Assembly (NCBI GenBank): GCA_015229045.1
Contig: JADGCJ010000077.1
Coordinates: forward strand, 1-14,620
Length of the DNA: 14,620 nt
Source of the DNA: Magnetococcales bacterium
Lineage (GTDB): Bacteria > Pseudomonadota > Magnetococcia > Magnetococcales > DC0425bin3
Direction: 5' to 3'
Positions 1 through 7,886 of the stretch are shown here, one piece after another (position 1 is the first letter of the stretch; every line of letters begins with the position of its first letter). Both the position numbers and the translations under genes were made by a program. The notes under the pieces were generated by a model. It was not told the origin of the DNA and ran no database searches. It saw only the letters and a list, made by a program, of their open reading frames with translations.

Positions 1-1
1 G

Positions 2-47
2 ACAGAGTCCTGGTGGGGTTCGGGGCGAAGCCCTGACAAAGGCTTTC
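2..47 (-). repeat. Dispersed hairpin repeat, copy 1 (3' of speA)
   Basis: This segment aligns without gaps to 4191-4236, with most of 46 positions identical. Its core is a 7-bp stem (20-26 with 30-36, one G-T pair) closed by a GAA loop on the plus strand. It lies about 75 nt past the speA stop codon, in the same orientation as copy 2 lies past phoU. The position suggests a 3'-end element (terminator or mRNA-stabilising hairpin) of a REP-like family. There is no clear U-tract, so a standard intrinsic terminator is not proven. The rest of 1-111 holds an AT-rich stretch (about 84-105) and no gene. Confidence 0.6.
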
Positions 48-111
48 ATATCCAGACCTTTCTTGAGGGGGTACCTGGGCAGTTACATTAATTTAAAAAA
101 CACACGTCGGG

Positions 112-2070
112 TCAGCCAGTCTCCAGATAGGTATAGTCATTCAAGGAAGCCGCATAGGCGCGCACAAAGGCCCGCGCCTGCTCCGGATTGGCCTTGCCTT
201 CGCTGACAGCCTTGCGCGTCAGTTGCCCCACGCGACGCACCAGCTCTTCCGGATCGTAGGAGACATATTTCAACACGTCGCGCACCAGCTCTCCGGCCAG
301 AATCTGCCGAAACTCCCACCCCTGATCAGTCGCCGCCACGGAGACATGCACGACGTCCGTATCGCCAAAAAGATTGTGCATGTCGCCCAGAATCTCCTGA
401 TAGGCACCCGTCAGAAAGGCACCCAGCAGGTAAGGCTCCCCCGGACGCAGGGGATGCAGCTCAAGGTAGTTTTTCGACTTTCCATCCCGGTGAATGAAAT
501 GATCCATGCTGCCATCGGAGTCGCAGGTGATATCCTGAAGCGTTCCCATGCGCGACGGGGGTTCGTCAAGCCGATGAATGGGCACCACCGGAAAAAGTTG
601 ATCGATGGCCCAATGATCCGGCAACGACTGAAAAAGCGAAAAATTGCAATAATATTTATCGAACAGATACTCCATCGTCGAAGAGAGTTCCGACGGGGGC
701 TTGGCCAGTGTCTTGGTTATCTCGTCGATACGGGAGGCAATCTGCCGCACCAGCCGCTCCCCTTTTGACCGCTGCACAAGATCCAGGGCACCCAGGGTGA
801 ACATTTTCTGGAAGTCATCCTTCAATTGCAGGGCATCGTGCCACACCTCGCGGGCATTTTTTGCGTCGAGGTCGTGCAGCATCTTCGCCAGCTCGACAAT
901 CTCCGTGGCGTCGTCGGGATCCTCGGCGACGGGCTTGTCAAACGGCACCGAGCGGGCCACCTCCAGGACATTGAAAACGAGCATGGCATGGTGGGCCGTC
1001 AGGGCACGACCATTTTCGGAAATAATGTCCGGATGCGGCAGATTCTTGATCTCACACACTTCCTGCAAGTAGGCGACGACATCGTTGGCATACTCCTGGA
1101 TCGAATAGTTGACCGAGGAGTCTTTCGTGGTTTGCGAGCCGTCATAATCGACGCCCAGTCCGCCACCAATATCCACATACTGGACCTGACAACCCAGACG
1201 ACGCAGCTCCGCATAAAAATGGGCCGCCTCCCGCAAGGCATTCTTGAATTTGCGTATGTTGGAAATCTGGGTGCCAATGTGAAAATGGAGCAGACGCACA
1301 CAATCCAGCATGCCCCGCGCCTGGATGATCTCCACCGCTTCGAGAATCTCCATCGCCGTCAGACCAAACTTTGAGGACAATCCCCCCGAGGTCTCCCACC
1401 ATTTGCCTGCACCGCTGGCGTCCAGCTTGATGCGCAGGCCAATGTTGGGACGAATATTCAGCTCCTGGGCAATACGCAGAAGCCTGGTCAACTCCTGGGG
1501 TTTTTCGACGACGACATGAATGTGCCGCCCCAGTTGTTGCCCCATCAGGGCCAGGTGGATGAACTCATCGTCCTTGTACCCGTTGCAGATGATCGGGGCA
1601 TCCGGGTTGTCGAGCATGGCCAGGACAATCTGCAACTCCGGACGCGAGCCTGCCTCCAATCCCATATTGACTCCATGGCCAAACTCGACAAACTCCTCGA
1701 CCACCTGGCGCTGCTGATTGACCTTGAGGGGGTAGACCCCGATATAACGACCTTTATAGGCGTACTCCTCGGCGGCCTTTTGAAAGCAGGCATGAATGGT
1801 CTGAATGCGTACCCGCAAGATATCCGAAAAACGAATCAAGACCGGCAGGGAGATATCGCGGTTTTGAATATTCTCCACCAGGTCCATGAGATCGAGGGCC
1901 GGGCCTTGCTCCAGAAGAGGCGAAACGGTCAGGTGCCCCAGATCGTTGGCACCAAAAAAACCGATACCCCAACCTGGTATGTTGTAAAGGTTGAGAGAGT
2001 CGGCGATCGTCCATGGACGTTCCGGGTCCGTGAACGAAGGTGGGCGAGATGACATAACCTTGTTTTTCAT
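112..2070 (-). CDS. speA: Biosynthetic arginine decarboxylase (SpeA)
   Basis: This PLP enzyme decarboxylates arginine to agmatine, the first step of the agmatine route to putrescine and polyamines in the cytoplasm. Its 652 residues match the roughly 630-660 of the SpeA family. The PLP lysine is K116 in YPLKVNQQ. It is followed by the alanine-racemase-type barrel motifs GLEAGSRPEL (~138), HFHIGTQIS (~262), DIGGGLGVDYDG (~300) and SENGRAL (~351). The C-terminal CDSDGSMDHFI motif (~516) carries the conserved Cys-Asp pair. The start ATG at 2068-2070 gives full length; a second ATG six codons in has poorer spacing to any ribosome-binding site. It lies 72 bp after the response regulator gene on the same strand, so cotranscription is possible. 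No agmatinase gene is visible nearby. Confidence 0.97.
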   Translation of the reverse strand: MKNKVMSSRPPSFTDPERPWTIADSLNLYNIPGWGIGFFGANDLGHLTVSPLLEQGPALDLMDLVENIQNRDISLPVLIRFSDILRVRIQTIHACFQKAAEEYAYKGRYIGVYPLKVNQQRQVVEEFVEFGHGVNMGLEAGSRPELQIVLAMLDNPDAPIICNGYKDDEFIHLALMGQQLGRHIHVVVEKPQELTRLLRIAQELNIRPNIGLRIKLDASGAGKWWETSGGLSSKFGLTAMEILEAVEIIQARGMLDCVRLLHFHIGTQISNIRKFKNALREAAHFYAELRRLGCQVQYVDIGGGLGVDYDGSQTTKDSSVNYSIQEYANDVVAYLQEVCEIKNLPHPDIISENGRALTAHHAMLVFNVLEVARSVPFDKPVAEDPDDATEIVELAKMLHDLDAKNAREVWHDALQLKDDFQKMFTLGALDLVQRSKGERLVRQIASRIDEITKTLAKPPSELSSTMEYLFDKYYCNFSLFQSLPDHWAIDQLFPVVPIHRLDEPPSRMGTLQDITCDSDGSMDHFIHRDGKSKNYLELHPLRPGEPYLLGAFLTGAYQEILGDMHNLFGDTDVVHVSVAATDQGWEFRQILAGELVRDVLKYVSYDPEELVRRVGQLTRKAVSEGKANPEQARAFVRAYAASLNDYTYLETG

Positions 2071-2142
2071 GCGGACTTTTCTCGTTTGGTTGTGGCAGCT
2101 TTGCGGGTCAGCGGCAAAAGATCCCCTCTCCCAACGCCAAAA

Positions 2143-2736
2143 CTACTTCTCCCCGCCGCCACCAGCGAACTGTTCCCTCAACCAGGCCATTTGCTCCAGA
2201 TGGTAGGCCTCGACCCCTCGGGTGGCCAACAGCTCCGACTCGCCGAAGCGCAGGGCGGTTTCCCGCTGCTGGCTGCCTGTCCCGGCTTTGTAGCGCTCGA
2301 TCTGTTGCTCCAGACGGGTATTGTGTTCATCTTTTTCTTTCAGGATGCGCTTCAACTCCAGGTGCATCGCCACCCGCGCCAACACCTCCTCACCGGCAAA
2401 GGGCTTGGTGATGAAATCCGCACCACCGACCTCGAACCCCTTGACCTTGTCAACGGTATCGGTCAGTCCGCTGATGAAAATCACCGGGACATGGGTCTCC
2501 GCCCCCATGGCCTTCATGTAACTGCACACCTTGAATCCATCCATATCCGGCAACAAGACATCCAGCAACACCAGATCGGGAATCATGGATTGAAAGGAGC
2601 TGAGTGCCTGGTTGGCCGTGGGTGCCAGTGTCACAACATGACCCTTCGTTTGCAGGGTCTCGGAAAGTAAGAGCAGAGCGTCCGGGTCGTCATCAACGAC
2701 CAGGATGGTGCCCGTCACAGCAGTGTGCGCGAACAT
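2143..2736 (-). CDS. CheY-type response regulator with short C-terminal coiled region
   Basis: This is a receiver-domain protein of 197 residues with no recognisable output domain. The receiver spans about 10-128: acidic pocket VVDDDPD (14-18), phospho-acceptor D59 in LLLDVLLPDMDG, S89 in FISG, and K111 in FITKPF. After it comes a charged, probably coiled-coil tail (about 128-165, KRILKEKDEHNTRLEQQIERYK) and a Gly-rich end. I chose the ATG at 2736 because GGAG sits 7 nt upstream. The frame can be extended to an ATG at 2799 that overlaps the stop of the upstream EAL gene (ATGA), but the extra 21 residues look non-conserved. The partner kinase is not in the window. Adjacency to an EAL phosphodiesterase suggests a shared c-di-GMP signalling module, which is inference. 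Confidence 0.88.
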   Translation of the reverse strand: MFAHTAVTGTILVVDDDPDALLLLSETLQTKGHVVTLAPTANQALSSFQSMIPDLVLLDVLLPDMDGFKVCSYMKAMGAETHVPVIFISGLTDTVDKVKGFEVGGADFITKPFAGEEVLARVAMHLELKRILKEKDEHNTRLEQQIERYKAGTGSQQRETALRFGESELLATRGVEAYHLEQMAWLREQFAGGGGEK

Positions 2737-2743
2737 GGGACAA

Positions 2744-2747
2744 CTCC
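2744..2747 (-). promoter_or_regulatory. Ribosome-binding site deciding the response-regulator start
   Basis: GGAG on the minus strand, 7 nt before the ATG at 2734-2736. It favours the internal start over the ATG at 2799, which has only a weak AGG upstream. Confidence 0.55.
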
Positions 2748-2795
2748 AAACGTCTGACCAGCGACATGTCACAACAAGGGGATAGCCATCAGGGA

Positions 2796-4022
2796 TCATG
2801 GGGAACCTGGACGCAGCAAGCAGCTTTCCAGTTCCATAAAGGCTTGATATGCCTGGGAGGGATTCAGGGGCCTGTGGATGTAGTACCCCTGCAATTCATC
2901 ACAACCGGAGCGGGATAGTACATCAAACTGCGCGTGGTTTTCAACCCCTTCTGCAACAATGTGCAAACCGTGATTCCGACCCAGGGCAATGATGGCCTGA
3001 ACGATACCCTCACTTTTGCTGTTCAGATGAATCTCCTGGACAAACGAGCGATCGATCTTCAAGGTCTGGATGGGCAATCGATGCAGGCGGCTCAAGGAGG
3101 AGAAGCCGGTGCCAAAATCATCCAGCGCCACGGTGATGCCCATGGCCTGAAACTTTTCCAAAAGCGGTATCGCCTGATGGGAACTCTGCATGACCACGCT
3201 CTCGGTAATCTCAAACTCCAACAGATTGGCCGGAATGCCGGTCGCATCCAGGGCAACGTGGACAATGGCAGAAAAATCAGGGTCCACCGACTGGCGGGGC
3301 GAAAGGTTGATGGCCATGGTAAAATCTTGCATTCCCGCATCCAGCCAGGTGCGCACCTGCTGGCAGACCGACTGGATGATCCACTCCCCCAACGGCAGGA
3401 TCAAACCGGACTCCTCGGCCAGGGGAATGAACTCCATGGGAGCAATCATCGTGCCGTCTTCCAGACGCAGGCGTACCAGGGCCTCGAATCCGGTCAATCT
3501 TTGCAGAGTCGGGTTCCACTTCGGCTGATAGCACAGGGTAAACTCCCTTTTTTGCAGGGCACGGCGCAGCTGGTCAATTTTTTCGAGACGCTTCTCCATC
3601 TCCAGACTCATGGCCGACTCGAAAAAGGCCCAGTGGCCATGGCCAAACTCTTTGGCTTTCCTCAGAGCGGTGGCGGCACTCTTGATCAAGGGGTCCGGTT
3701 TGTCGCCGTCGTGCGGAAAAATGGCGACGCCCATGTTGACCATGAGGGTCGTCTCCTGACCACATACGGGAAAGGGTTGATTCAAGGTTTCCCGCAACCG
3801 CTCCACCATCAAAGCGACCTGATCATGGTTGGTCAGGCCATTGAAGATGAAAGCAAACTCGTGATCGCTCCAGCGGGCCAGGGTGTCAACCTTGCGCTTG
3901 ATCTGCCGCAGGCGCCGGTTTTTCTGATCCGACACCGTGGTTGACCCCTGGCGCAGCACATCCGATAAAGTGTCATCAAAAATTTTTTGTACCGTATGCA
4001 AAACTCCTGTTTGCGTTTCCAT
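2796..4022 (-). CDS. c-di-GMP phosphodiesterase: degenerate, shortened GGDEF plus intact EAL
   Basis: The protein has 408 residues. An EAL domain (about 150-395) keeps every catalytic signature I can check: EAL (180-182), N239 in NLSPRQ, E271/E274 in EITES, DD301-302 in DDFGTGFSSL, K322 in LKIDRS, E358 in VAEGVE and Q378 in QGYYIHRP. It should hydrolyse c-di-GMP to pGpG. The GGDEF part (about 30-140) is shortened: the usual TGLPNR and phosphate-loop half is missing, and the signature reads WSDHEF instead of GGDEF, so cyclase activity is unlikely. It may serve as a regulatory or GTP-binding remnant. No membrane or sensor domain is present. The start ATG has a strong AGGAGG 8 nt upstream. The stop overlaps a possible start of the response regulator gene. 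Confidence 0.92.
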   Translation of the reverse strand: METQTGVLHTVQKIFDDTLSDVLRQGSTTVSDQKNRRLRQIKRKVDTLARWSDHEFAFIFNGLTNHDQVALMVERLRETLNQPFPVCGQETTLMVNMGVAIFPHDGDKPDPLIKSAATALRKAKEFGHGHWAFFESAMSLEMEKRLEKIDQLRRALQKREFTLCYQPKWNPTLQRLTGFEALVRLRLEDGTMIAPMEFIPLAEESGLILPLGEWIIQSVCQQVRTWLDAGMQDFTMAINLSPRQSVDPDFSAIVHVALDATGIPANLLEFEITESVVMQSSHQAIPLLEKFQAMGITVALDDFGTGFSSLSRLHRLPIQTLKIDRSFVQEIHLNSKSEGIVQAIIALGRNHGLHIVAEGVENHAQFDVLSRSGCDELQGYYIHRPLNPSQAYQAFMELESCLLRPGSP

Positions 4023-4030
4023 AGGTCACT

Positions 4031-4036
4031 CCTCCT
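4031..4036 (-). promoter_or_regulatory. Strong ribosome-binding site of the GGDEF/EAL gene
   Basis: AGGAGG on the minus strand, 8 nt before the ATG at 4020-4022. It shows that the shortened GGDEF/EAL frame really starts here and is not simply a fragment of a longer broken gene. Confidence 0.7.
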
Positions 4037-4044
4037 GCAATCGA

Positions 4045-4086
4045 CTCTGTTCACCCGAAAATGACATCCTCTGTTCACCCGAAAAT
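4045..4086. repeat. 18-bp perfect direct repeat, two tandem copies (period 24)
   Basis: CTCTGTTCACCCGAAAAT occurs at 4045-4062 and again at 4069-4086, separated by 6 bp. It sits just upstream of the GGDEF/EAL ribosome-binding site. Two readings are possible: tandem operator sites for a regulator of the EAL gene, or the multi-repeat end of an insertion sequence (some IS21-type ends carry repeated TGTTCA-like sites, from memory). No transposase gene is in the window. Confidence 0.75.
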
Positions 4087-4190
4087 AGTGTCCATGGAAT
4101 TCGTGATTCTTTAAGTAATTATGGCAGCGGCAAGCGAGGGCGAGGGCCTGTCAATGGGGTCCAGGGGGCTGGCGACCGGACAGGTCCAGG

Positions 4191-4236
4191 ACGGAGTCCC
4201 GGTGGGGTTTGGGGCGAAGCCCCAATAAAGTCTTCC
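4191..4236 (-). repeat. Dispersed hairpin repeat, copy 2 (3' of phoU)
   Basis: Gap-free match to 2-47. The core stem is 7 bp and perfect (4209-4215 with 4219-4225) with a GAA loop on the plus strand. Position 21/35 in copy 1 is C-G while the equivalent pair 4210/4224 here is T-A. This compensatory change supports selection for the stem. It lies about 71 nt past the phoU stop. The preceding 4150-4190 contains further GGTCC/CCAGG-rich sequence that may belong to the same element. The rest of the 4023-4295 gap shows no gene. Confidence 0.65.
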
Positions 4237-4295
4237 CTGCCCCTGCCTTTTTCTTGATCATAAAAATGACAACCCAGCCCGTCAGGGCCAGAAAC

Positions 4296-5102
4296 TCATG
4301 GCTCCTCCTTGGAGAGATCCCCCTTGGGAAAATCGAGCCCGGAGACAAAAGGGGTGCCGACACTGGCTGAGGATGCCTGGGATGTCGACGGGACATAGAC
4401 CCGGTAGTGGGCATCGGTTTTGGGCCTGATCCGATCCAGTTTATGCCCGGTTTCCAGGTAATAAATCGCCTCGGCAATGTTGGTGATGTGGTCGCCGATC
4501 CGTTCCAGATTCTTGGCGATGAACAAAAGGTGCGTCCCGGGGGTGATATTCTGTGGCGCCTCGATCATGCTGACCATGAGATGGTGAAACATGGCATCGA
4601 AGAGGGTGTCGATCTCGGCATCGCCGGTCCAGGTTTGCAAGGCGAGCGCCGAGTCCTTGTCATCCCAGGCCCTGCGCAATTTATCCATGAAATCAAGAAT
4701 CAAGCGTGCCATGGGCACAACGCCATCGATGCCATCGATCGGGGAGAAATGGGCAAGAATGGCCACCCGCTTGGCGATGCTCTTGGCCATATCCCCCATG
4801 CGTTCGAGATCGGACGAGGACTCCAAGGCGGCGATGACCCAGCGCAGATCGACCGCCTTGGGTTCGCGCAGAGCCAGAATGCGCACAGCCTTCTCTTCGA
4901 CCTGAATCTCCAGTTCATCGATGATCCGGTCGCGCTTGATCACGGCATCGGCCAGGTCCTGATTGACGGTCGTCACGGCGGTGATGGCATCCCGGAGCAG
5001 GGCAGCGACCTGGTCGCACATCTCCAGGACCATGGCATCCAGGCGGCTCAGATCCTGGTCGAAGGCTTGATGAATATGTCTGTCGGCGGTGATATTTTTC
5101 AT
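4296..5102 (-). CDS. phoU: Phosphate transport accessory/signalling protein PhoU
   Basis: A 268-residue helical protein with two PhoU repeats. Each carries the family's metal-binding signature: DLERMGDMAKSIAKR (about 98-112) and NLERIGDHITNIAEA (about 198-212). PhoU modulates the Pst transporter and, in bacteria with PhoR/PhoB, keeps the Pho regulon off when phosphate is ample. It is the last gene of the pst operon, starting 8 bp after the pstB stop. I chose the ATG at 5102 (MKNITADRH) because a longer open frame upstream overlaps pstB and does not look like PhoU. About 40 residues past the second repeat (RIRPKTDAHYRV onward) form a low-complexity tail rich in Ser and Pro that is longer than in E. 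coli PhoU. Confidence 0.95.
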   Translation of the reverse strand: MKNITADRHIHQAFDQDLSRLDAMVLEMCDQVAALLRDAITAVTTVNQDLADAVIKRDRIIDELEIQVEEKAVRILALREPKAVDLRWVIAALESSSDLERMGDMAKSIAKRVAILAHFSPIDGIDGVVPMARLILDFMDKLRRAWDDKDSALALQTWTGDAEIDTLFDAMFHHLMVSMIEAPQNITPGTHLLFIAKNLERIGDHITNIAEAIYYLETGHKLDRIRPKTDAHYRVYVPSTSQASSASVGTPFVSGLDFPKGDLSKEEP

Positions 5103-5110
5103 CTTTTTTC

Positions 5111-5947
5111 TCAACCAAAGCGACCGGTTATATAGTCCTTGGTCTGTTTCTCCCTTGGTTCGACAAAAATCTGGTCGGTAAGGCTGAACTCGACCAATTC
5201 GCCCATGTACATGTAGGCGGTATAATCGGAAATGCGTGCCGCCTGCTGCATGTTGTGAGTGACGATGGCGATGGTGAAATCGGTCTTCAATTCGGCGATA
5301 AGCTCCTCGATGTGCATGGTCGAAATGGGATCGAGGGCCGAGGTCGGTTCGTCGAGGAGCAACACCTTCGGCTTGACGGCAATGCCACGGGCAATACACA
5401 GACGCTGCTGCTGCCCACCCGAGAGCTTCATGCCGCTTTGATTGAGCTTGTCCTTGGTCTCCTCCCACAGGGCCGCCTTTCTCAAGGCCCATTCGACGCG
5501 CTCGTGCATGTGCGCCTTGGAGAGCCTCTCGTGCAGGCGCACCCCAAAGGCAATGTTTTCATGGATCGACATCGGGAAGGGGGTCGGCTTCTGGAACACC
5601 ATGCCGACCTCGGCGCGCAGCAGGCTGACATCGACGTCGTTGTCGAGAATGTTTTTACCTTCCAGGAGCAGCTCGCCGGTGGCCCGCTGCTCCGGGTAGA
5701 GGTTGTACATGCGATTCATCGTGCGCAACAGCGTCGACTTGCCGCAGCCGGACGGACCAATGAAAGCCGTCACATGGCGCTTGTAGATTTCCAGATTGAT
5801 GTTTTTCAGCGCGTGATGCTTGCCGTAATAAAAGTTGAGGTTCCTGAAAACCATTTGCGCTTCCAGGAGGGCAGCTTCTTCACGGTCCAGCATCGATTGT
5901 TTGGTATCGTTCATGGTTGGGGATATCTCATTCCAATTTGCATTCAT
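5111..5947 (-). CDS. pstB: Phosphate ABC transporter ATP-binding protein PstB
   Basis: ATPase subunit of the high-affinity phosphate importer, at the inner membrane with PstA and PstC. In 278 residues it has Walker [10 protein letters not shown] (64-72), Q-loop [11 protein letters not shown] (~117), ABC signature LSGGQQQR (175-182), Walker [12 protein letters not shown] (196-206) and switch H231 in THNM, all typical of PstB. The start is uncertain. The frame is open to a GTG at 6073, overlapping pstA, but the extension is Arg/Glu/Asp-rich and unlike the family. ATGs at 5947 and 5914 both give normal lengths (278 and 267) and neither has a good ribosome-binding site. The ATG at 5947 abuts one arm of a long inverted repeat, which could influence translation. 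Confidence 0.95.
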   Translation of the reverse strand: MNANWNEISPTMNDTKQSMLDREEAALLEAQMVFRNLNFYYGKHHALKNINLEIYKRHVTAFIGPSGCGKSTLLRTMNRMYNLYPEQRATGELLLEGKNILDNDVDVSLLRAEVGMVFQKPTPFPMSIHENIAFGVRLHERLSKAHMHERVEWALRKAALWEETKDKLNQSGMKLSGGQQQRLCIARGIAVKPKVLLLDEPTSALDPISTMHIEELIAELKTDFTIAIVTHNMQQAARISDYTAYMYMGELVEFSLTDQIFVEPREKQTKDYITGRFG

Positions 5948-6054
5948 AGCGATAACTTCGTTAGCTTCGTCGTCGTCTCCTCGCCGTACCAACACGTACT
6001 GTCTCGTCGCCTCCTCCTCGCTGCCTCGTTCTCGCGTCGAATGCCAATTGGAAT
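5930..6054. repeat. 16-bp inverted-repeat pair flanking 93 bp between pstA and pstB
   Basis: ATTCCAATTTGCATTC (5930-5945) and GAATGCCAATTGGAAT (6039-6054) are reverse complements with a single mismatch. They enclose 93 bp that runs between the end of pstA and the pstB start. The enclosed segment is purine-rich on the minus strand and contains several GAGGAG-like runs. It could form a long-range RNA stem in the pst mRNA or be a small mobile or invertible segment. Confidence 0.7.
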
Positions 6055-6899
6055 CACTGCTTGTGCTTGTCACGGAAAAAAAGCCGCGCGACGATGTTCA
6101 GTCCCAGAATACCCAGCGTGATCAAGAACACTCCCGCCCAGGCAATCTCCTGCCAATCCTTGAAGGGGCTCATGGCAAACTTGAAGATGGTCACCGGCAG
6201 GTTGGCCATCGGCTTGTTGAGGTCGACGCTCCAGAACTGGTTGGACAAGGCCGTAAAGAGCAGAGGGGCCGTTTCGCCGGCAATACGCGCCACGGCGAGC
6301 AGGATGCCCGTCATCACCCCAGCCAGCGACGCCCGCAAAGTCACCTTCATGATGGTGATATGCCTGGGAGCACCCAGGGCATAGGCGGCTTCGCGCATGG
6401 TGTCCGGCACCAGCCTGAGCATGTTGTCGCTCGTGGCCACCACCACGGGAAGGACGATCAAAGCCAGGGCAAACACCCCCGCCACTGCCGAAAAATTGCC
6501 CATCTTCGCAACATAAACCGCATAGACAAAAAGGCCCACGATAATCGACGGTGCCGACAATAAAATACCATTGATGAAGTTGGTAACGTGGCCAAGCCAG
6601 GTGTGCTTTCCATACTCGGCCAGATAAATACCCGCCAGAATGCCGATTGGTGTCCCCAAAACCGTCGCCAGCGCAATCATGATCAGGCTGCCCGTGATGG
6701 CGTTGAGCAGACCGCCAGGCTCGCTTGCCCCGGGGGGTGGGGTCATTTTGGTGAACAGATCCCACGACAGGCCCGTGATGCCAAGCTTCAGGGTCGTGAA
6801 CAAGACCCACGTCAACCAGAACAGGCCAAAGACCATGGCCAGCATTGACAAGGTGAGGGCAATCCTGTTGACCAATTTACGTTTTTGTCGAAGATCCAC
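6054..6899 (-). CDS. pstA: Phosphate ABC transporter permease PstA
   Basis: Inner-membrane permease subunit of the Pst importer, 281 residues. About six membrane segments are visible (near 13-35, 68-94, 111-131, 137-157, 192-214, 252-272). The cytoplasmic EAA-type loop that docks on PstB is [17 protein letters not shown] (about 169-185). Family motifs also include [15 protein letters not shown] (about 204-218). The start is GTG at 6897-6899, with GAGG about 8 nt upstream that overlaps the pstC stop (9 bp between the genes), so translation is probably coupled to pstC. Confidence 0.96.
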   Translation of the reverse strand: MDLRQKRKLVNRIALTLSMLAMVFGLFWLTWVLFTTLKLGITGLSWDLFTKMTPPPGASEPGGLLNAITGSLIMIALATVLGTPIGILAGIYLAEYGKHTWLGHVTNFINGILLSAPSIIVGLFVYAVYVAKMGNFSAVAGVFALALIVLPVVVATSDNMLRLVPDTMREAAYALGAPRHITIMKVTLRASLAGVMTGILLAVARIAGETAPLLFTALSNQFWSVDLNKPMANLPVTIFKFAMSPFKDWQEIAWAGVFLITLGILGLNIVARLFFRDKHKQ

Positions 6900-6908
6900 G
6901 ATGCAGCC

Positions 6909-7886
6909 TCAACTCTTGGCGACATCCTGCCGTGACAAACGCAGGAGCATCAGTTTGGAAAAACTCAGCACGATGAAGGTGATCAGGAACAGGATCAACC
7001 CGAGTTCCAGGAGCGCCGAGGTGTAGAGCGGGGATTCGGCCTCCGCAAACTCATTGGCCAGCGCCGACGCAATGCTGTTGCCAGGCAAAAACAGCGAAAA
7101 TCCGTTGAAGACATTCATGTTGCCGATCAAAAAGGTGACGGCCATCGTCTCGCCGAGCGCCCGCCCCAGGCCCAGCATGATGCCACCGACAACGCCGACC
7201 TTGGTGTAGGGCAGCACGACATGCCACACCACTTCCCAGGTGGTGCTGCCGACACCGTAGGCCGACTCCTTGAGCATCGCCGGTGTCACCGCAAAGACAT
7301 CGCGCATTACCGAAGCGATGAAGGGAATGATCATGATCGCCAGAATCACCCCGGCAGAGAGAATGCCAATGCCCATCATGGGTCCATTGAACAGGACACC
7401 GATCACCGGCAGATTGCCCAAAGTGGCTGAAAGCGCCGGCTGCGCATATTGAGCGAAGAGCGGCGCGTAGTAGAGCAGACCCCACATGCCATAGACAATG
7501 GAGGGAATGGCCGCCAGCAACTCGATGGCAATGCCCAAAGGCACCCGCAACCACGGCGGCGACAGTTCCGTCAAAAACAGCGCGATGCCAAAACTGACCG
7601 GAACGGCAATCAACAGGGCGATCAAGGAGGTCGCCAGCGTTCCGTAGATCGGGATCAGGGCACCGAAACGATCCTGCGGCGGATTCCACTCACCCGACCA
7701 GAGAAACCCCACCCCAAACTGCTTGATCGAAGGCCAACTGCCATGAACCAGGGAAACAATGATGGCCAACAATAACAGCAGCGTCAGGACCGCAGCGGCG
7801 CGGGTGACATTGAAAAAGAGGGTTTCACCCAGTTTATGGCTGCCCATGTCTGTCTTGTTCACTGCCGGTGCCATTGTCGCTGTCAT
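6909..7886 (-). CDS. pstC: Phosphate ABC transporter permease PstC
   Basis: Inner-membrane permease partner of PstA, 325 residues. About six hydrophobic segments follow a polar N-terminus (near 29-47, 81-106, 115-141, 173-192, 230-256, 290-312). The EAA loop is [21 protein letters not shown] (206-226), and the family motifs [10 protein letters not shown] (about 127-136) and [10 protein letters not shown] (241-250) are present. The periplasmic stretch [24 protein letters not shown] is typical of PstC. The start ATG at 7886 is not certain: another ATG four codons in would change little. It lies 257 bp after pstS, an unusually wide gap for this operon, which contains a strong hairpin. Confidence 0.96.
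   Translation of the reverse strand: MTATMAPAVNKTDMGSHKLGETLFFNVTRAAAVLTLLLLLAIIVSLVHGSWPSIKQFGVGFLWSGEWNPPQDRFGALIPIYGTLATSLIALLIAVPVSFGIALFLTELSPPWLRVPLGIAIELLAAIPSIVYGMWGLLYYAPLFAQYAQPALSATLGNLPVIGVLFNGPMMGIGILSAGVILAIMIIPFIASVMRDVFAVTPAMLKESAYGVGSTTWEVVWHVVLPYTKVGVVGGIMLGLGRALGETMAVTFLIGNMNVFNGFSLFLPGNSIASALANEFAEAESPLYTSALLELGLILFLITFIVLSFSKLMLLRLSRQDVAKS

Noticed and set aside
2934..3944. 336-codon plus-strand frame antisense to the EAL gene
   Set aside because: It is a mirror of the EAL coding sequence with no domain of its own.
5950..5965. loxP-like ATAACTTCGT near pstB
   Set aside because: Only about ten bases match one loxP arm, with no second arm or spacer in the right place.
5948..6073. 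N-terminal extension of pstB to a GTG at 6073
   Set aside because: It overlaps pstA, has no ribosome-binding site, and its Arg/Glu/Asp-rich residues lie within the inverted-repeat segment and do not resemble PstB.
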